The notes under the pieces: model-generated
Databases searched by the model: none
The model's input: the letters and a program-made list of their open reading frames with translations, nothing else
Told to the model about the DNA's origin: nothing
Source: Microcystis panniformis FACHB-1757
GTDB lineage: Bacteria; Cyanobacteriota; Cyanobacteriia; Cyanobacteriales; Microcystaceae
Direction: 5' to 3'
DNA: 64,000 nt
Assembly: GCF_001264245.1 (NCBI RefSeq)
Contig: NZ_CP011339.1
Location: 5,332,001 to 5,396,000, forward strand
Position numbers and translations under genes: made by a program
In this document: piece by piece, positions 1 to 8,957 of the stretch
Position numbering within the stretch: the first letter of the stretch is position 1
Layout: every line of letters begins with the position of its first letter

Positions 1-3000
1 ATAATGATGGGAATTGGTTGCTCCTCACCTTGCAAGCGGCGGCGATCTAACCAGTCCCGCATCTCATGTTGGCTGTATAATTTCTTCAGTTCGCTAAACA
101 AAGCTTCTCCTGTCAGGCTACGGCGCTTAATCAGGTTTAACTCGCGCTTGAGTACAGTGGTAATCGGTTGGCGAAAGGCCTGTTCTAATAGGTTAACCTG
201 CTTACGGATTTCTTCATCCTGAGTGGTTTTAAACAGCAGTCCTAGTTCTCGCAGGACGTAGCGCTGTGCTTGAGTCAGAGAACGGCTGTACTCCCGTTCC
301 GATTGGCGGTGTTGGACTTCCTGAGCAAATTTAACCTTGACTTGCATGACTGCTTGGTTGTAATTTTTGGGCAGCGGCAGTGCTGCTTCTTCTGGGTTGG
401 TTTTGAGCATTCCTAAAATGCGGGCAGTATCTTTTGATCTGATCTCTCCCTGTTCATCGAGCCAGTATAATTGCTGGTAGCCCTTCCAATCTTTGCGGTT
501 CGGATAAGAAGCTTCACAGAAGACAATTATGCCCTTATTCAGAGAAAAGCGAGCCGTTCGGATGCCGTGAGGCAGGTTAGTTATCCGTTCGTATTCAGCC
601 GGATTTTCTCGCTGGAGTTGTCTGAGAATTTCTTCCGCTTCATTGAGGTCGAGAAATTCTCCCTCATCTTCAAACAAACTTAATTGATGACTACCACTTT
701 TTTCATAAATCGCATACATAGCCTCTTCGTTAAGCTGTTCTGTGGGGTCAAGAATTGCCGCATCCTCACCGATGGTTTCATGAATTTCTTGAATGCGGTT
801 TTTGAGTTTTTGTCGTAATCCTAGATTCCGCTCTAATCCCGTCTCTGGGAGAAAATTAAAGCCGTAAACCACATCATTCTCGCTGCCAATCCGATCAATC
901 CGACCAAACCTTTGAATAAGTCGGACGGGATTCCAATGCAGGTCATAATTAATAATCAGGTTGCCATCTTGTAGGTTTAAACCCTCGGCTAAAACATCGG
1001 TAGCAATTAAAGTTTTGATTTCCGACTCTCCCGGGGTCAATTTATAGTATTTGTTGGCTTTGGGGGCAAATCTTCCCACTACCCGCGCCTTATCTTTATC
1101 GCCACTGTAGATGACTTCTAGATCGTCTCGATCGCCGTTAGGATTGAGGTTTTGATATAAGTAAGAGGCGGTATCAGCATACTGAGTAAAGATGAGGCAC
1201 TTGCTATCCTGCAGCGGAGGTTTATTCAACCAATTTTTGAGAGTTTGTAATTTAGCATCTTTGTCTGGAGTAATTGGCTCAACTAAGTGCAAAATTTTCT
1301 CTAGCAATTGGATGTCATGTTCGAGGTGTTTCTGCAATATTGTGGCATCAAAATCAGCTAGATCATACTTCCCAGATGCCTGACGCAAAGCATCGATAAT
1401 ATCTTGTTCTTCCCCATTGTTTGGTTCATAGAGAATTGCCTGAGCTTCTTCTCCGGCGGGGATAATTCCTTGGCGTAAAGCTTCTCGAAAGCGTTGATGG
1501 ACTTGCAGTAATTTCTTAACAGTTTGTTGGAAGGCATAAACGCTAGATTCAAAGCGTTTGAATAGCAGAACTCGCATCATTCCTCTTAAATTTGCTCCCC
1601 CAGTTTGTAAACTGAGTAATGGTTCTTGTTTGCGCTTATTTGGTAATACATAATTCCCCAAACCATAACGAGCATAGCAAAGTTCATTTTTACGAGGTTT
1701 GGCTGGTTGCTGTTGGCGAGATTTCCCTAAATATTGGCGCAGTTCTTGGTAAAGTCCTTGATAGGTATCTTCAATACTATATTCAATGGTTTGTAGTTCT
1801 CTTTTGGGAAAAAACTGATGCTTACCACCCACAATAACGTAAGCGCGTTGATTTCCGTTTAAATAATCCTTGAAATTGTCTGCATCTACGGGTTTATGAG
1901 TCTTGGCATCAAAGCCGTACCAGCGTAAAATGTGGTTGCGAGTGCGCCGGATCAAGATATTAGATAACAAGTCAGGTAACTGTTTTTCTCCTTTCTCTAC
2001 TAATCTAAAATACTCTTTTAGATCGGGCGGATCTATGGGTAAATCTGTCTTATCATCTTGATGAAAAAGCTTAATCTGATGATAAATATCCCAAGCACTT
2101 TTATTGCGAGGAGTTGCTGTCAGGAAACAGCATTGTCTCCCAGCTGCTAAAAAGGCTTCGACGATTTTATATCTTTGGGTTGCGGCATTCCGGAGGTTAT
2201 GACTTTCATCAATTAAGATAAAATCTCGATCTTTGTATTTAAAATCTTCTAATAAAACTCTGATGCCACTGGTTTCATCTTCCCGCAGCAATCCCATCGA
2301 TAAAACGCGGGCGTTAAGTTGATAAATTTCGTTGTAGCGTTCCCACATTTCCACCAGTGGCGCTGGACAAATAATGAGGGGGCGGGCTTTTTCCACTTGT
2401 TCAAAGCGTTTGACAATGGCAGCACCAATAAAGCTTTTTCCTAGTCCTACCACATCGGAAACGAAACAACCTCCATACTCGCGGATGAGTTTAACAGCTT
2501 GGTTAACTGCTACTTTTTGAAAGTCTGCTAGTTTCTCGGTAATTTCGTTATCTATCATCATTTCGCTGGCAGTTTCTTCTGTCAATCGATCGCGCACGAG
2601 CATATAGAGAGTTTTCATATAGATGTCGTAGGGACGTACTGGCATCATCGCCCAAGACTGTTGTAAAGACTGCATCAGTGTTTCATCAAATTCTGTTGCT
2701 TCCTGCCAAAGTTGATTGAACCATTCTGTTAAACTGGCATGATTTTCATTACCGTGAACGATAACATTAAGTTCGGTATTGTGGGAAATTCCTGATAAAG
2801 TAAGGTTAGAAGAACCAACGATAGCAAGGCCTTTTTCTTGACGTTCCAAAGGTTGTCCCTGCTGGTTATAAATTGTCCCGTAGTCGAAGATATAGGCTTT
2901 AGCATGGAGTCGCCCTTTAGTATAAACTCGCACCTGAAGGCGTTTTTCTTCAATCATAAGAACCAGATTTTTTACTAAGGTTTCTGCTTGATCTGTTTGG

Positions 3001-3338
3001 TCCATTAGTTCGACGCTGGAACGAATATTGTCGGCGGTTTCTGTTGCCATCTGCTTGCGTTCTGTCCGTTTGGGGTATTCTTGTGCTTCCAGATGGTCTT
3101 TAATTAGTTCTAAGCGGCGGTAGCCTTCTGCTAATTGTTCGATGGTTTCCCTGTTGCTGGTGTTGCCAATCAGGAGGCGCATTTGTGGGATGGTGGCGAG
3201 ACGAGGTGCGATCGCAGTAAAGCCGGAGAGGAAGAAGTAACCGACGGCAAAATGAGCGGCTTCTGAAGAGTGAAGAATTTGGTTGATGTTATCGACTAAT
3301 TTTTGCTGGCGATTGTCGATGATGTCGTGGGTAGGCAT
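1..3338 (-). CDS. PLD-nuclease/SNF2-type helicase, 3' end off the left edge
   Basis: The reading frame is open from an ATG at 3338 to the window edge (about 1112 codons, no stop), so the C-terminus is missing. The N-terminal ~280 residues resemble a phospholipase-D-like nuclease domain, with the HxK-type stretch RLHAKAYIFD followed by GSSNLTLSG. A superfamily 2 helicase core follows: SDVVGLGKSFIGA (Walker A type), LIDESHN (DEAH-like box), FLTATPRN (motif III), then the C-terminal lobe with IATDVLAEGLNLQ and QRFGRIDRIGS (motifs V and VI). Family knowledge: such proteins act on DNA and often accompany restriction or defence methylases. An adenine methylase lies upstream on the same strand, separated by small toxin-antitoxin-like genes. 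A joint role is inference. Confidence 0.85.
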   Translation of the reverse strand, partial: MPTHDIIDNRQQKLVDNINQILHSSEAAHFAVGYFFLSGFTAIAPRLATIPQMRLLIGNTSNRETIEQLAEGYRRLELIKDHLEAQEYPKRTERKQMATETADNIRSSVELMDQTDQAETLVKNLVLMIEEKRLQVRVYTKGRLHAKAYIFDYGTIYNQQGQPLERQEKGLAIVGSSNLTLSGISHNTELNVIVHGNENHASLTEWFNQLWQEATEFDETLMQSLQQSWAMMPVRPYDIYMKTLYMLVRDRLTEETASEMMIDNEITEKLADFQKVAVNQAVKLIREYGGCFVSDVVGLGKSFIGAAIVKRFEQVEKARPLIICPAPLVEMWERYNEIYQLNARVLSMGLLREDETSGIRVLLEDFKYKDRDFILIDESHNLRNAATQRYKIVEAFLAAGRQCCFLTATPRNKSAWDIYHQIKLFHQDDKTDLPIDPPDLKEYFRLVEKGEKQLPDLLSNILIRRTRNHILRWYGFDAKTHKPVDADNFKDYLNGNQRAYVIVGGKHQFFPKRELQTIEYSIEDTYQGLYQELRQYLGKSRQQQPAKPRKNELCYARYGLGNYVLPNKRKQEPLLSLQTGGANLRGMMRVLLFKRFESSVYAFQQTVKKLLQVHQRFREALRQGIIPAGEEAQAILYEPNNGEEQDIIDALRQASGKYDLADFDATILQKHLEHDIQLLEKILHLVEPITPDKDAKLQTLKNWLNKPPLQDSKCLIFTQYADTASYLYQNLNPNGDRDDLEVIYSGDKDKARVVGRFAPKANKYYKLTPGESEIKTLIATDVLAEGLNLQDGNLIINYDLHWNPVRLIQRFGRIDRIGSENDVVYGFNFLPETGLERNLGLRQKLKNRIQEIHETIGEDAAILDPTEQLNEEAMYAIYEKSGSHQLSLFEDEGEFLDLNEAEEILRQLQRENPAEYERITNLPHGIRTARFSLNKGIIVFCEASYPNRKDWKGYQQLYWLDEQGEIRSKDTARILGMLKTNPEEAALPLPKNYNQAVMQVKVKFAQEVQHRQSEREYSRSLTQAQRYVLRELGLLFKTTQDEEIRKQVNLLEQAFRQPITTVLKRELNLIKRRSLTGEALFSELKKLYSQHEMRDWLDRRRLQGEEQPIPII

Positions 3339-3390
3339 AGTTCGATATCCATAAGATAATTGTTATATCAATAATGTTTTTTAAGAAAAT

Positions 3391-3618
3391 TTACCCTATA
3401 TTTACAGCTAAATTTTTAGGTTCTAAGGGAGAATGATGTAATAACATTAGTTGATTTTCTTGTAAGGTTTCGATAGCATAAGCACGTCCTGATGTGTCGC
3501 TAAATTCTACTTCAAAAACTGTGGGTTCATAAACTTCTACAATTGTTCCGACTTGTCCGCAATATAATCCTAATTGGGGTAAGTCTTCTAATAAGGCAAC
3601 TACATCTAAGAGTTTCAT
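3391..3618 (-). CDS. DUF4926 small protein
   Basis: This 75-residue protein opens with MKLLDVVALLEDLP and has the Gly-rich core GQVGTIVEVYEP followed by EVEFSDTSGRAYAI. That matches the compact beta-barrel layout of DUF4926 proteins, which are frequent in cyanobacteria and usually sit beside toxin-antitoxin-like or DUF6883 genes. A DUF6883 remnant lies just upstream at 3771-3896, so the two were probably a pair before a repeat landed between them. A purine-rich AAGGAGA precedes the ATG. The biochemical function is not known. Confidence 0.7.
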   Translation of the reverse strand: MKLLDVVALLEDLPQLGLYCGQVGTIVEVYEPTVFEVEFSDTSGRAYAIETLQENQLMLLHHSPLEPKNLAVNIG

Positions 3619-3640
3619 TTGATTATCTCCTTAAAGTACA

Positions 3641-3791
3641 TAAGTAGGTAGGCGTTAAAAGTTGTCAGATGCCCCCCTTATTAAGGGGGGATTAAAGGGG
3701 GACTAAGGGGGGATCGGCACCCCCCTTATCAAGGGGGGCAGGGGGATCGAACCTAAAATACATTTTTAATTTAATTAAAACCAGCTGCATA
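3641..3791. repeat. MITE-like repeat A, copy 1
   Basis: One end reads TAAGTAGGTAGGCGTTAAAA; the other reads TTAATTTAATT then CCAGCTGCATA. The ends are partly inverted copies of each other (TAAGTAGSTRG). The interior is G/C hairpins of the CCCCCCTTATCAAGGGGGG type. Similar elements lie at 9910, 27024 and 48494. No ORF is inside, so it is non-autonomous. Confidence 0.7.
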
Positions 3792-3896
3792 ACAAGTCAC
3801 TAAGCGGGGAAAGTTTTCGTCATTTCTGATGATCCAAACACTGTGAATAATGGCGGTTTTGTTTTGATGAGTCAGGGGAAAATCAATAACATACTT
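3771..3896 (-). pseudogene. DUF6883 C-terminal remnant
   Basis: The frame encodes a stretch with KYVIDFPLTHQN, SVWIIR and FPRLVTCY, which resembles the C-terminal half of DUF6883 proteins (GKKY-V-PL then VW-I then PRLVT-Y). Nothing matching the N-terminal half is in frame upstream; the antitoxin-like gene at 3883 overlaps it. Its last codons are supplied by the end of repeat A, which replaced the natural C-terminus. Probably non-functional. Confidence 0.4.
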
Positions 3897-4116
3897 TTGT
3901 CGATAGTGCATGGCGCTCTCGGTCAATTTCATAAAATATATCATCGAGTTCTGGTTGATTTTTCCAGACTCCGATTGAGGTTTCAATTTGTTCCCATGAT
4001 ACTTTTTTAGGAATTAAATTATCAGGGATTTCCAGAGAAATTTTTACGCCATTAGGAAGAGATAAATCCTCTAATAGCTCGATAGTATTGCCTTTGATAA
4101 TTCCTTGTATTTTCAT
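3883..4116 (-). CDS. Small antitoxin-like protein
   Basis: This 77-residue protein begins MKIQGIIKGNTIELLEDLSL and continues with NGVKISLEIPD. That layout (short beta-rich N-terminus with IKGNTIEL, then an acidic helical tail) is typical of AbrB-like or DUF2281-like antitoxins that precede PIN-domain toxins in cyanobacteria. No PIN gene follows; downstream is only a DUF6883 fragment and a repeat. It may be an orphaned antitoxin. Function is inferred from layout only. Confidence 0.55.
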   Translation of the reverse strand: MKIQGIIKGNTIELLEDLSLPNGVKISLEIPDNLIPKKVSWEQIETSIGVWKNQPELDDIFYEIDRERHALSTKVCY

Positions 4117-4122
4117 AGTATT

Positions 4123-4341
4123 TTAGGATAAAGCTTGCTCAACTAAGACGGCAGTTTCACGATCTAGAATAGAGAGAGTTTCTTGAATTAAATTGACTTC
4201 ACGAGCTTCAAAAAGGACTTCGCCACACTGTTCGCACACCCAAGCAGGGACAGCATCCCAAGAAAGATGGTATCCGTTGCGATCAATGGCAAAGGGAGCA
4301 GTTCCCCGTTTCATTTGTCCCTTGCAGCAGAGGCATTCCAT
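4123..4341 (-). CDS. YgiT-type zinc-finger antitoxin-like protein
   Basis: The start MECLCCKGQMKRG is chosen over the upstream in-frame ATG at 4464 because GAAGGAGACGT lies just before it and the extra 41 residues overlap the DUF4258 gene. Two CxxC pairs (CLCC near residue 3 and CEQCG near residue 33) form the zinc-binding domain, followed by a short helical tail. It begins one base after the DUF4258 gene ends, the usual toxin-then-antitoxin order of MqsRA-like pairs. The predicted role is to neutralise the DUF4258 protein and perhaps repress the pair. Confidence 0.75.
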   Translation of the reverse strand: MECLCCKGQMKRGTAPFAIDRNGYHLSWDAVPAWVCEQCGEVLFEAREVNLIQETLSILDRETAVLVEQALS

Positions 4342-4342
4342 T

Positions 4343-4663
4343 CTAACGTCTCCTTCTAAAATTAGATGACCACTTTGATGGATCGGGAAGGTAGGCAGTA
4401 ATAATCGCCAAATATTCGTCTTTGGGAGCACAGACGACATGAATCGGTCTGCTATTTTCTCCAAATCCTAATATTAAACAACTTTGTCCCCTCACATCTT
4501 CAGGATAGCTTTCTATCAGTTCACCTGTCATGACAACAGTTTCGATCTCGGTTGTTGTCATCATGCGATCGCCTCGTGACATCTGCCCAATAGTATGGGG
4601 AAGAAACAGAAGTCTTTTGGCTGCTGCTTCTCGTACTTGTTCGAGTATCTTGTCAGAAGTCAC
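4343..4663 (-). CDS. DUF4258 (MqsR-like) putative toxin
   Basis: This 106-residue protein has LFLPHTIGQMSRGDRM near the N-terminus (H and R conserved in the family), SYPEDVRG in the middle and the hallmark YLAIITAYLPDPSKW near the C-terminus. DUF4258 is structurally related to RelE/MqsR ribonucleases and is paired with YgiT-type zinc-finger proteins, as here. mRNA cleavage is a family-level inference. Confidence 0.75.
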   Translation of the reverse strand: MTSDKILEQVREAAAKRLLFLPHTIGQMSRGDRMMTTTEIETVVMTGELIESYPEDVRGQSCLILGFGENSRPIHVVCAPKDEYLAIITAYLPDPSKWSSNFRRRR

Positions 4664-4845
4664 TTCAACTGGTTAAGCTCTATATTTGCTGTGGTTTTGG
4701 GGCAATGGAGACTAAATCTAAGGAAATTTCATTTGTGAGGGGGTGGTTGCTTGTGTCATGGGTTAATTCTCTTGGGGGTTTTAATAATTATATCTCAATC
4801 AGGAATAATTAAATCAATTATTTCTCTCCGAGATTATTAAATCTG

Positions 4846-5073
4846 TCATTTTTTTGCTGGACTTTTAAGGTATTTTTTATTATAAGATAGATCACCTATT
4901 CCACTTTCCACACACCTCACTAAATCTTTAGCTGATTCATAAGCAGAAATCGGTTCTTCTTCTTCAGTAATTTCTGTCTTCTGTGCCTTAAATTGCAAGA
5001 ATTCAATAAAATCTATTACTGATTGCTGTTGTTGTGGGGTGAGGGTTTGTAGTTTTTCTGAAGCATTAGTCAC
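4846..5073 (-). CDS. DUF2281-like antitoxin
   Basis: It starts at a GTG overlapping the stop of the preceding small gene. The sequence LTPQQQQSVIDFIEFLQFK is the amphipathic helix typical of short DUF2281-type antitoxin-like proteins, followed by an acidic linker (EEEEPIS) and a basic tail (YLKSPAKK). The coupling suggests a two-gene unit with the frameshifted gene at 5066-5301. No toxin with recognisable catalytic residues is adjacent. Confidence 0.55.
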   Translation of the reverse strand: MTNASEKLQTLTPQQQQSVIDFIEFLQFKAQKTEITEEEEPISAYESAKDLVRCVESGIGDLSYNKKYLKSPAKK

Positions 5074-5301
5074 ACCACCGATAACTGGATTCTCTCCTAG
5101 TTCCCAGATGGGAGCTTCTGAAAATGCTTCTGACTTTTAAATCTATTTGATTTTCAGCTTGCTCTAGGTTTAAAAGTTCATGCTTTAATACTAAAGCAAC
5201 AAATTCGTCAAAGCTGTTTGCTTTTCCTGATTGAATTATTTTTTTAGTTTCTTGAATTAATTCTATTGGTAATTCTAATGTTTTATAATTTGTTTTCCCA
5301 T
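5066..5301 (-). pseudogene. Small RHH-like gene, frame broken by one base
   Basis: From the ATG at 5301 the frame stops after eight codons. Adding one G to the GGG run right after the start (5297-5299) gives an open 79-codon frame containing LELPIELIQETKKIIQSGKA and SFDEFVALVLKHEL, which resembles the helical segment of ribbon-helix-helix proteins. Its stop overlaps the GTG of the next gene. It is either a real frameshift or a sequencing deletion; the latter is favoured because the same defect recurs elsewhere in the window. Confidence 0.4.
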
Positions 5302-5314
5302 TTTATTTGTACTA

Positions 5315-5641
5315 CTAATTAATGGCATATTCTGTGAATTTTCGTTTAAATGGAGAGTGAAATCCGATGACAATATCTGTTTTAGGAATTCCTAGTTCAA
5401 CTAACTGTTCAGCTACTGAAATTTCTGTGTTGTTCTGTTGAATATAAACTTTGTTGTTAATAATATCTAAATGTAAAAGACATCCATAAATCCAATGATT
5501 ATTATGCCAACCAACTTGTACTAATAAATAATGTTTTCTCAGATCGTCAAAGATTATTTCTAGGGAAATTTCACTAGACTGCTGAATTTTAGCTTGTTCT
5601 TCAATTAGGGATTTAACTAATTCACTGTAGTTGATTGCCAT
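5315..5641 (-). CDS. xisI: XisI family protein (fdxN element excision controlling factor)
   Basis: The start MAINYSELVKSLI is preceded by GAGAGGAGATC, so the in-frame ATG at 5713 is not used here. The 108-residue protein shows the XisI signatures RKHYLLVQVGW, YGCLLHLDI, ISVAEQLVELGIPKTDIVIGF and a basic C-terminus. In Anabaena XisI and XisH are needed with XisF for excision of the fdxN element, but most cyanobacterial homologues are unrelated to nif elements. The usual upstream xisH is absent; a methylase tail remnant lies there instead. Confidence 0.85.
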   Translation of the reverse strand: MAINYSELVKSLIEEQAKIQQSSEISLEIIFDDLRKHYLLVQVGWHNNHWIYGCLLHLDIINNKVYIQQNNTEISVAEQLVELGIPKTDIVIGFHSPFKRKFTEYAIN

Positions 5642-5732
5642 TCTACGATCTCCTCTCTGTGATATCCCTAGCTGGCATATCCTTATTTTAGCAGGTTTTC
5701 CTAATTTTAGCATCTTGTAACAATCTTAAGGT

Positions 5733-5766
5733 TCACAATCCATACAATGCCGCTACTCTCTCATCT
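5733..5766 (-). pseudogene. Duplicate of the methylase C-terminal tail
   Basis: Read on the minus strand this encodes DERVAALYGL and a stop, identical in protein to the last ten residues of the methylase at 5856-8921 and differing from it by a few bases. An in-frame TAA lies a few codons upstream, so only the tail survives. It indicates that a second 3' end of a related methylase once lay here or that the C-terminus was exchanged. Confidence 0.6.
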
Positions 5767-5816
5767 GACGACTGGGTTATTTACCTCTATTTTAACAGAT
5801 TCGCTGTGATGATTTC

Positions 5817-5849
5817 AGATACCCGACTTCTTAAAGAAGTCGGGTATCT
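5817..5849. terminator. Perfect 16-bp-arm palindrome after the methylase gene
   Basis: AGATACCCGACTTCTT is followed after one base by its exact reverse complement. It lies 7 bp downstream of the methylase stop. No T-tract follows on the minus strand, so it may be a dispersed hairpin or an RNA-stabilising 3' end rather than a classical terminator. Confidence 0.5.
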
Positions 5850-5855
5850 AACCCC

Positions 5856-8800
5856 TTACAGTCCATATAATGCCGCTACTCTCTCATCTATCTCTTTCTC
5901 CCATTCTTCACAGTTAACCCCCTTGGCATCTAAGCATTTTTGTACTAATTTAATGATGGGTTCTTTTTCGGATTCAGAAGCATTTGGAACTATAGCTTTT
6001 TGAAGATATACTCTTAGTAATTGGTATCCGTTTTGAATTTGTGTGCAATGACGGGTTATTTCTTGCCAAAAGGATTGAGAATTTAAAATACCTAATAAAT
6101 ATAAATCATCAATTACTATCATCCATACAGCGTCATTAACAAATATTCCATTAGTATCATAAGCAAAGCAAGGTTTTACTTGAAAACGTTGATAAACGAT
6201 TTTAGGCTTGCTCAATTCTTGATAATAAGCCACATTATCTTGTATCTCATACCATTTATATGAACCTGGCTTACGTCCTAACCATTTTTGAGTTTTAGAA
6301 TAGTTTTTAGGCTTTGGTTCTAATTGTGATCGATATTGTTGAAGATATTCTATAACAGCAGGAAAATCATTAATTTCAATTCCTTGTTTTGTAAAAATTA
6401 ACCATCTATCTTTAAGATCAATAGACCACTTTTTAATGTCTTTACCAATGGCTAATGGTTTGATTATTTCTGAGCTTTTTTCATCTTGATTGATTAAATA
6501 TTCTTTTGTTTTTTTATCAATAAAAAAAACTTTGCTTAAACCTGTTTTTATTCCATAAAAAAAATTTCCTTTCACGTATTCTTCTAAAGTAATTCCCGAC
6601 GCTTTCATTTTTTTAATAGAATCAACTGTAGAAGTATCAGTTAACATCCAATTTTTTCCATTCAAGGATTGATGATTTAAAATATTTCCCTGTTGACGAA
6701 TTAAAGTTGAGACATCAGGATAGGGATCATCTAATGATTTTACTTCAGTAAAAATAATTGAATCATTGAGTCCTTGCTCTTTATTAGCAATAAAAATCAT
6801 CGGGTAAGCTGTCGCACTCTTGAATACTGGTAAATCCCCAAAATCGGTAATACTTCTCACCTGACAAGTATCAGCGATATGCTCTCTTAACTTCTCCCCA
6901 TACTTTGCCCGAAACCATTTATTAGAAGAAATAAAAGCTAACATTCCCCCAGTTTTAAGTAACTGTAAAGCTCTCGCATAAAAGAAACAATATAAATCCG
7001 ATGTTCCCGTATAAACTTCCGGGTAAACTTGCTTTAAAGTTGGCTTTAAATCCTTAATCAATTCCTGTCTCACATAGGGGGGATTTGCTACCTGAATATC
7101 AAAACCTCCCTCCGCTAATACCTCGGCAAACTCCACCACCCAATCAAACCCTTTTGAGATAGCTTCCTTATCACTCGCAATCACAGAAGCACTGCCATGG
7201 GTTAATAAAGCAATCTGTTTCTTAACCTCATTAATCTCCTGTTCAAGACTTTGTTTATCACTGCCTAAATGCGCTCTTAAATACTTCGCTTTAGCTTCCC
7301 TAAACCGATGAATAAACTCCTCGCGCACCATCCCAGAACCTTGGGGATTAGGAGCAGTTAGACTATCTCCTGTTTCGATTTTAAACTTCAAATTCGGTAG
7401 CGGTGGCGGATTGTCTCCCTCATATTCAACCGCTAAGGAAAGCCATAACCTTAAGCGAGCAATATTAACCGCAAAAGGATCGATATCAACTCCATAGATA
7501 TTGGTTTCAATAATCTCTAACTTGCGCTGATAAACCGTTTTGTAATCAATGCCTTTAGTGGCAAATAAACACTGACGCAAATCTAATAACTCATGCAACA
7601 TTCCCAATAAATAAGCTCCACTGCCACAGGCAGGATCGCAGACTTTAACCTGTTTTAAGGTTTCTAAAACTGCCTCTGGATTCTTTAAATTAATAGCATT
7701 ATATTCGTCAACAAAAAGCTCAATCGCTTCTTTGTTTTCAGAAGTTAACTTACTGCTTAAATATCCCTTTAAAGCCTCCCGACACATAAAAGAAACAATC
7801 GGTTTAGGTGTGTAATAACTACCTGATTCATGTCTTCCCGTGACTAATTCCTCAAACACTTTTCCCAACATTTCTGGGTCCACTGCTACCTCCACATCCA
7901 GGGGTGTACTCTCAGTTACAGTGAAATTAAAATTACTAAAAAGGCCCTGTAGGATAACATCGATCGCCTGATCGGGTACTATTATATTAGGATTGCGGTC
8001 ATCTTCATCCTGTTCAAATAATCCGCCATTAAGATAGGGAACTGTGCCGATTATTTGCCGAAGAAAACCACCATTATTGATACCAATAATATCCGTTTGT
8101 TGGGGATTATTTAGTCCCGTAAAAAACAGATGAGTCAAGCGATTACGATAAAAGTTTTTGTCCGAGGTGCTGTTCTCATTCTGATAATCCTGCCATAAGG
8201 TTTCTAGATAGTTTGTTTGTTCGTTAAACTTCAGCCAACCTTTTTTCTGGATAAAAACAATAAACATCAGGCGATTAAATAGCTTCTGAGTAAATAGTCT
8301 TCTCTGGTCAGCATTAGGGATAGTTTTAGTAATTAATTGCTCAACTTTTTCAAAGACCGAGCGATACTGTTCAAAAAATTTCTTAGTAACTTTCTCAACA
8401 TCAAAAGCTTCATCATGACGTTCCTGAATCGCTAAAGGAGACTCGGAACTAATATTATCTAAATCCAGTAAACTTAGGCGTTCTGTGGCGGTTCGTAACT
8501 GTTCCCCTGGACCCACTGTAATTCGCCGCAAGACTTGCCGTTTTTCTTGTTTTACATCATATTTAACATTGATAAAATGCCACCGTTCTTGGTGGAAATC
8601 AGAGAAAATAAAGAGAGAGTAGGGATGGTTTTTTAGCAGTTGAGTGACGACAAGACGCTCTAAATTGAGCAGCAGTTGCTTAGAGTTGAGACGAGCATAA
8701 ATAACCTGAAAATCTTCCCCCCCAGAAGCTAATAGGATTGGATCTTCTGCTAATGCTTCTACTGCTTTATCTGGCCAATTGCGTCGGGACAGGGTTTGAT

Positions 8801-8921
8801 TTTCTCGCTCGTAATTTAACTCAGACCAGAATAATTTTTTGAGCGCATCCAATCCTCTCAGGGATGAAAGAAGGTCATAAACTGACTGCCGAAGTTCAAT
8901 ATCACTCATAAGTTTTCCCAC
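5856..8921 (-). CDS. Eco57I-type adenine-specific DNA methylase (type IIG-like)
   Basis: This 1021-residue protein probably starts at the GTG at 8921, because AGGAGAGG lies six bases upstream; an ATG at 8909 is the alternative. It has SAM motif I VCDPACGSGAYLLG near residue 430, DIDPFAVNIARLRLWLS after it, and catalytic motif IV ANPPYVRQ near residue 610, the NPPY of N6-adenine methylases. The last ~250 residues look like a TaqI-type target-recognition region (GRKPGSYKWYEIQD). The ~400-residue N-terminal part could carry a nuclease, but I cannot point to catalytic residues. It may act with the PLD/helicase protein on the same strand; this is inference. Confidence 0.85.
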   Translation of the reverse strand: MGKLMSDIELRQSVYDLLSSLRGLDALKKLFWSELNYERENQTLSRRNWPDKAVEALAEDPILLASGGEDFQVIYARLNSKQLLLNLERLVVTQLLKNHPYSLFIFSDFHQERWHFINVKYDVKQEKRQVLRRITVGPGEQLRTATERLSLLDLDNISSESPLAIQERHDEAFDVEKVTKKFFEQYRSVFEKVEQLITKTIPNADQRRLFTQKLFNRLMFIVFIQKKGWLKFNEQTNYLETLWQDYQNENSTSDKNFYRNRLTHLFFTGLNNPQQTDIIGINNGGFLRQIIGTVPYLNGGLFEQDEDDRNPNIIVPDQAIDVILQGLFSNFNFTVTESTPLDVEVAVDPEMLGKVFEELVTGRHESGSYYTPKPIVSFMCREALKGYLSSKLTSENKEAIELFVDEYNAINLKNPEAVLETLKQVKVCDPACGSGAYLLGMLHELLDLRQCLFATKGIDYKTVYQRKLEIIETNIYGVDIDPFAVNIARLRLWLSLAVEYEGDNPPPLPNLKFKIETGDSLTAPNPQGSGMVREEFIHRFREAKAKYLRAHLGSDKQSLEQEINEVKKQIALLTHGSASVIASDKEAISKGFDWVVEFAEVLAEGGFDIQVANPPYVRQELIKDLKPTLKQVYPEVYTGTSDLYCFFYARALQLLKTGGMLAFISSNKWFRAKYGEKLREHIADTCQVRSITDFGDLPVFKSATAYPMIFIANKEQGLNDSIIFTEVKSLDDPYPDVSTLIRQQGNILNHQSLNGKNWMLTDTSTVDSIKKMKASGITLEEYVKGNFFYGIKTGLSKVFFIDKKTKEYLINQDEKSSEIIKPLAIGKDIKKWSIDLKDRWLIFTKQGIEINDFPAVIEYLQQYRSQLEPKPKNYSKTQKWLGRKPGSYKWYEIQDNVAYYQELSKPKIVYQRFQVKPCFAYDTNGIFVNDAVWMIVIDDLYLLGILNSQSFWQEITRHCTQIQNGYQLLRVYLQKAIVPNASESEKEPIIKLVQKCLDAKGVNCEEWEKEIDERVAALYGL

Positions 8922-8957
8922 GACCTCTCCTTTAGGTTTACTTTCTCTAGGTAGCTG

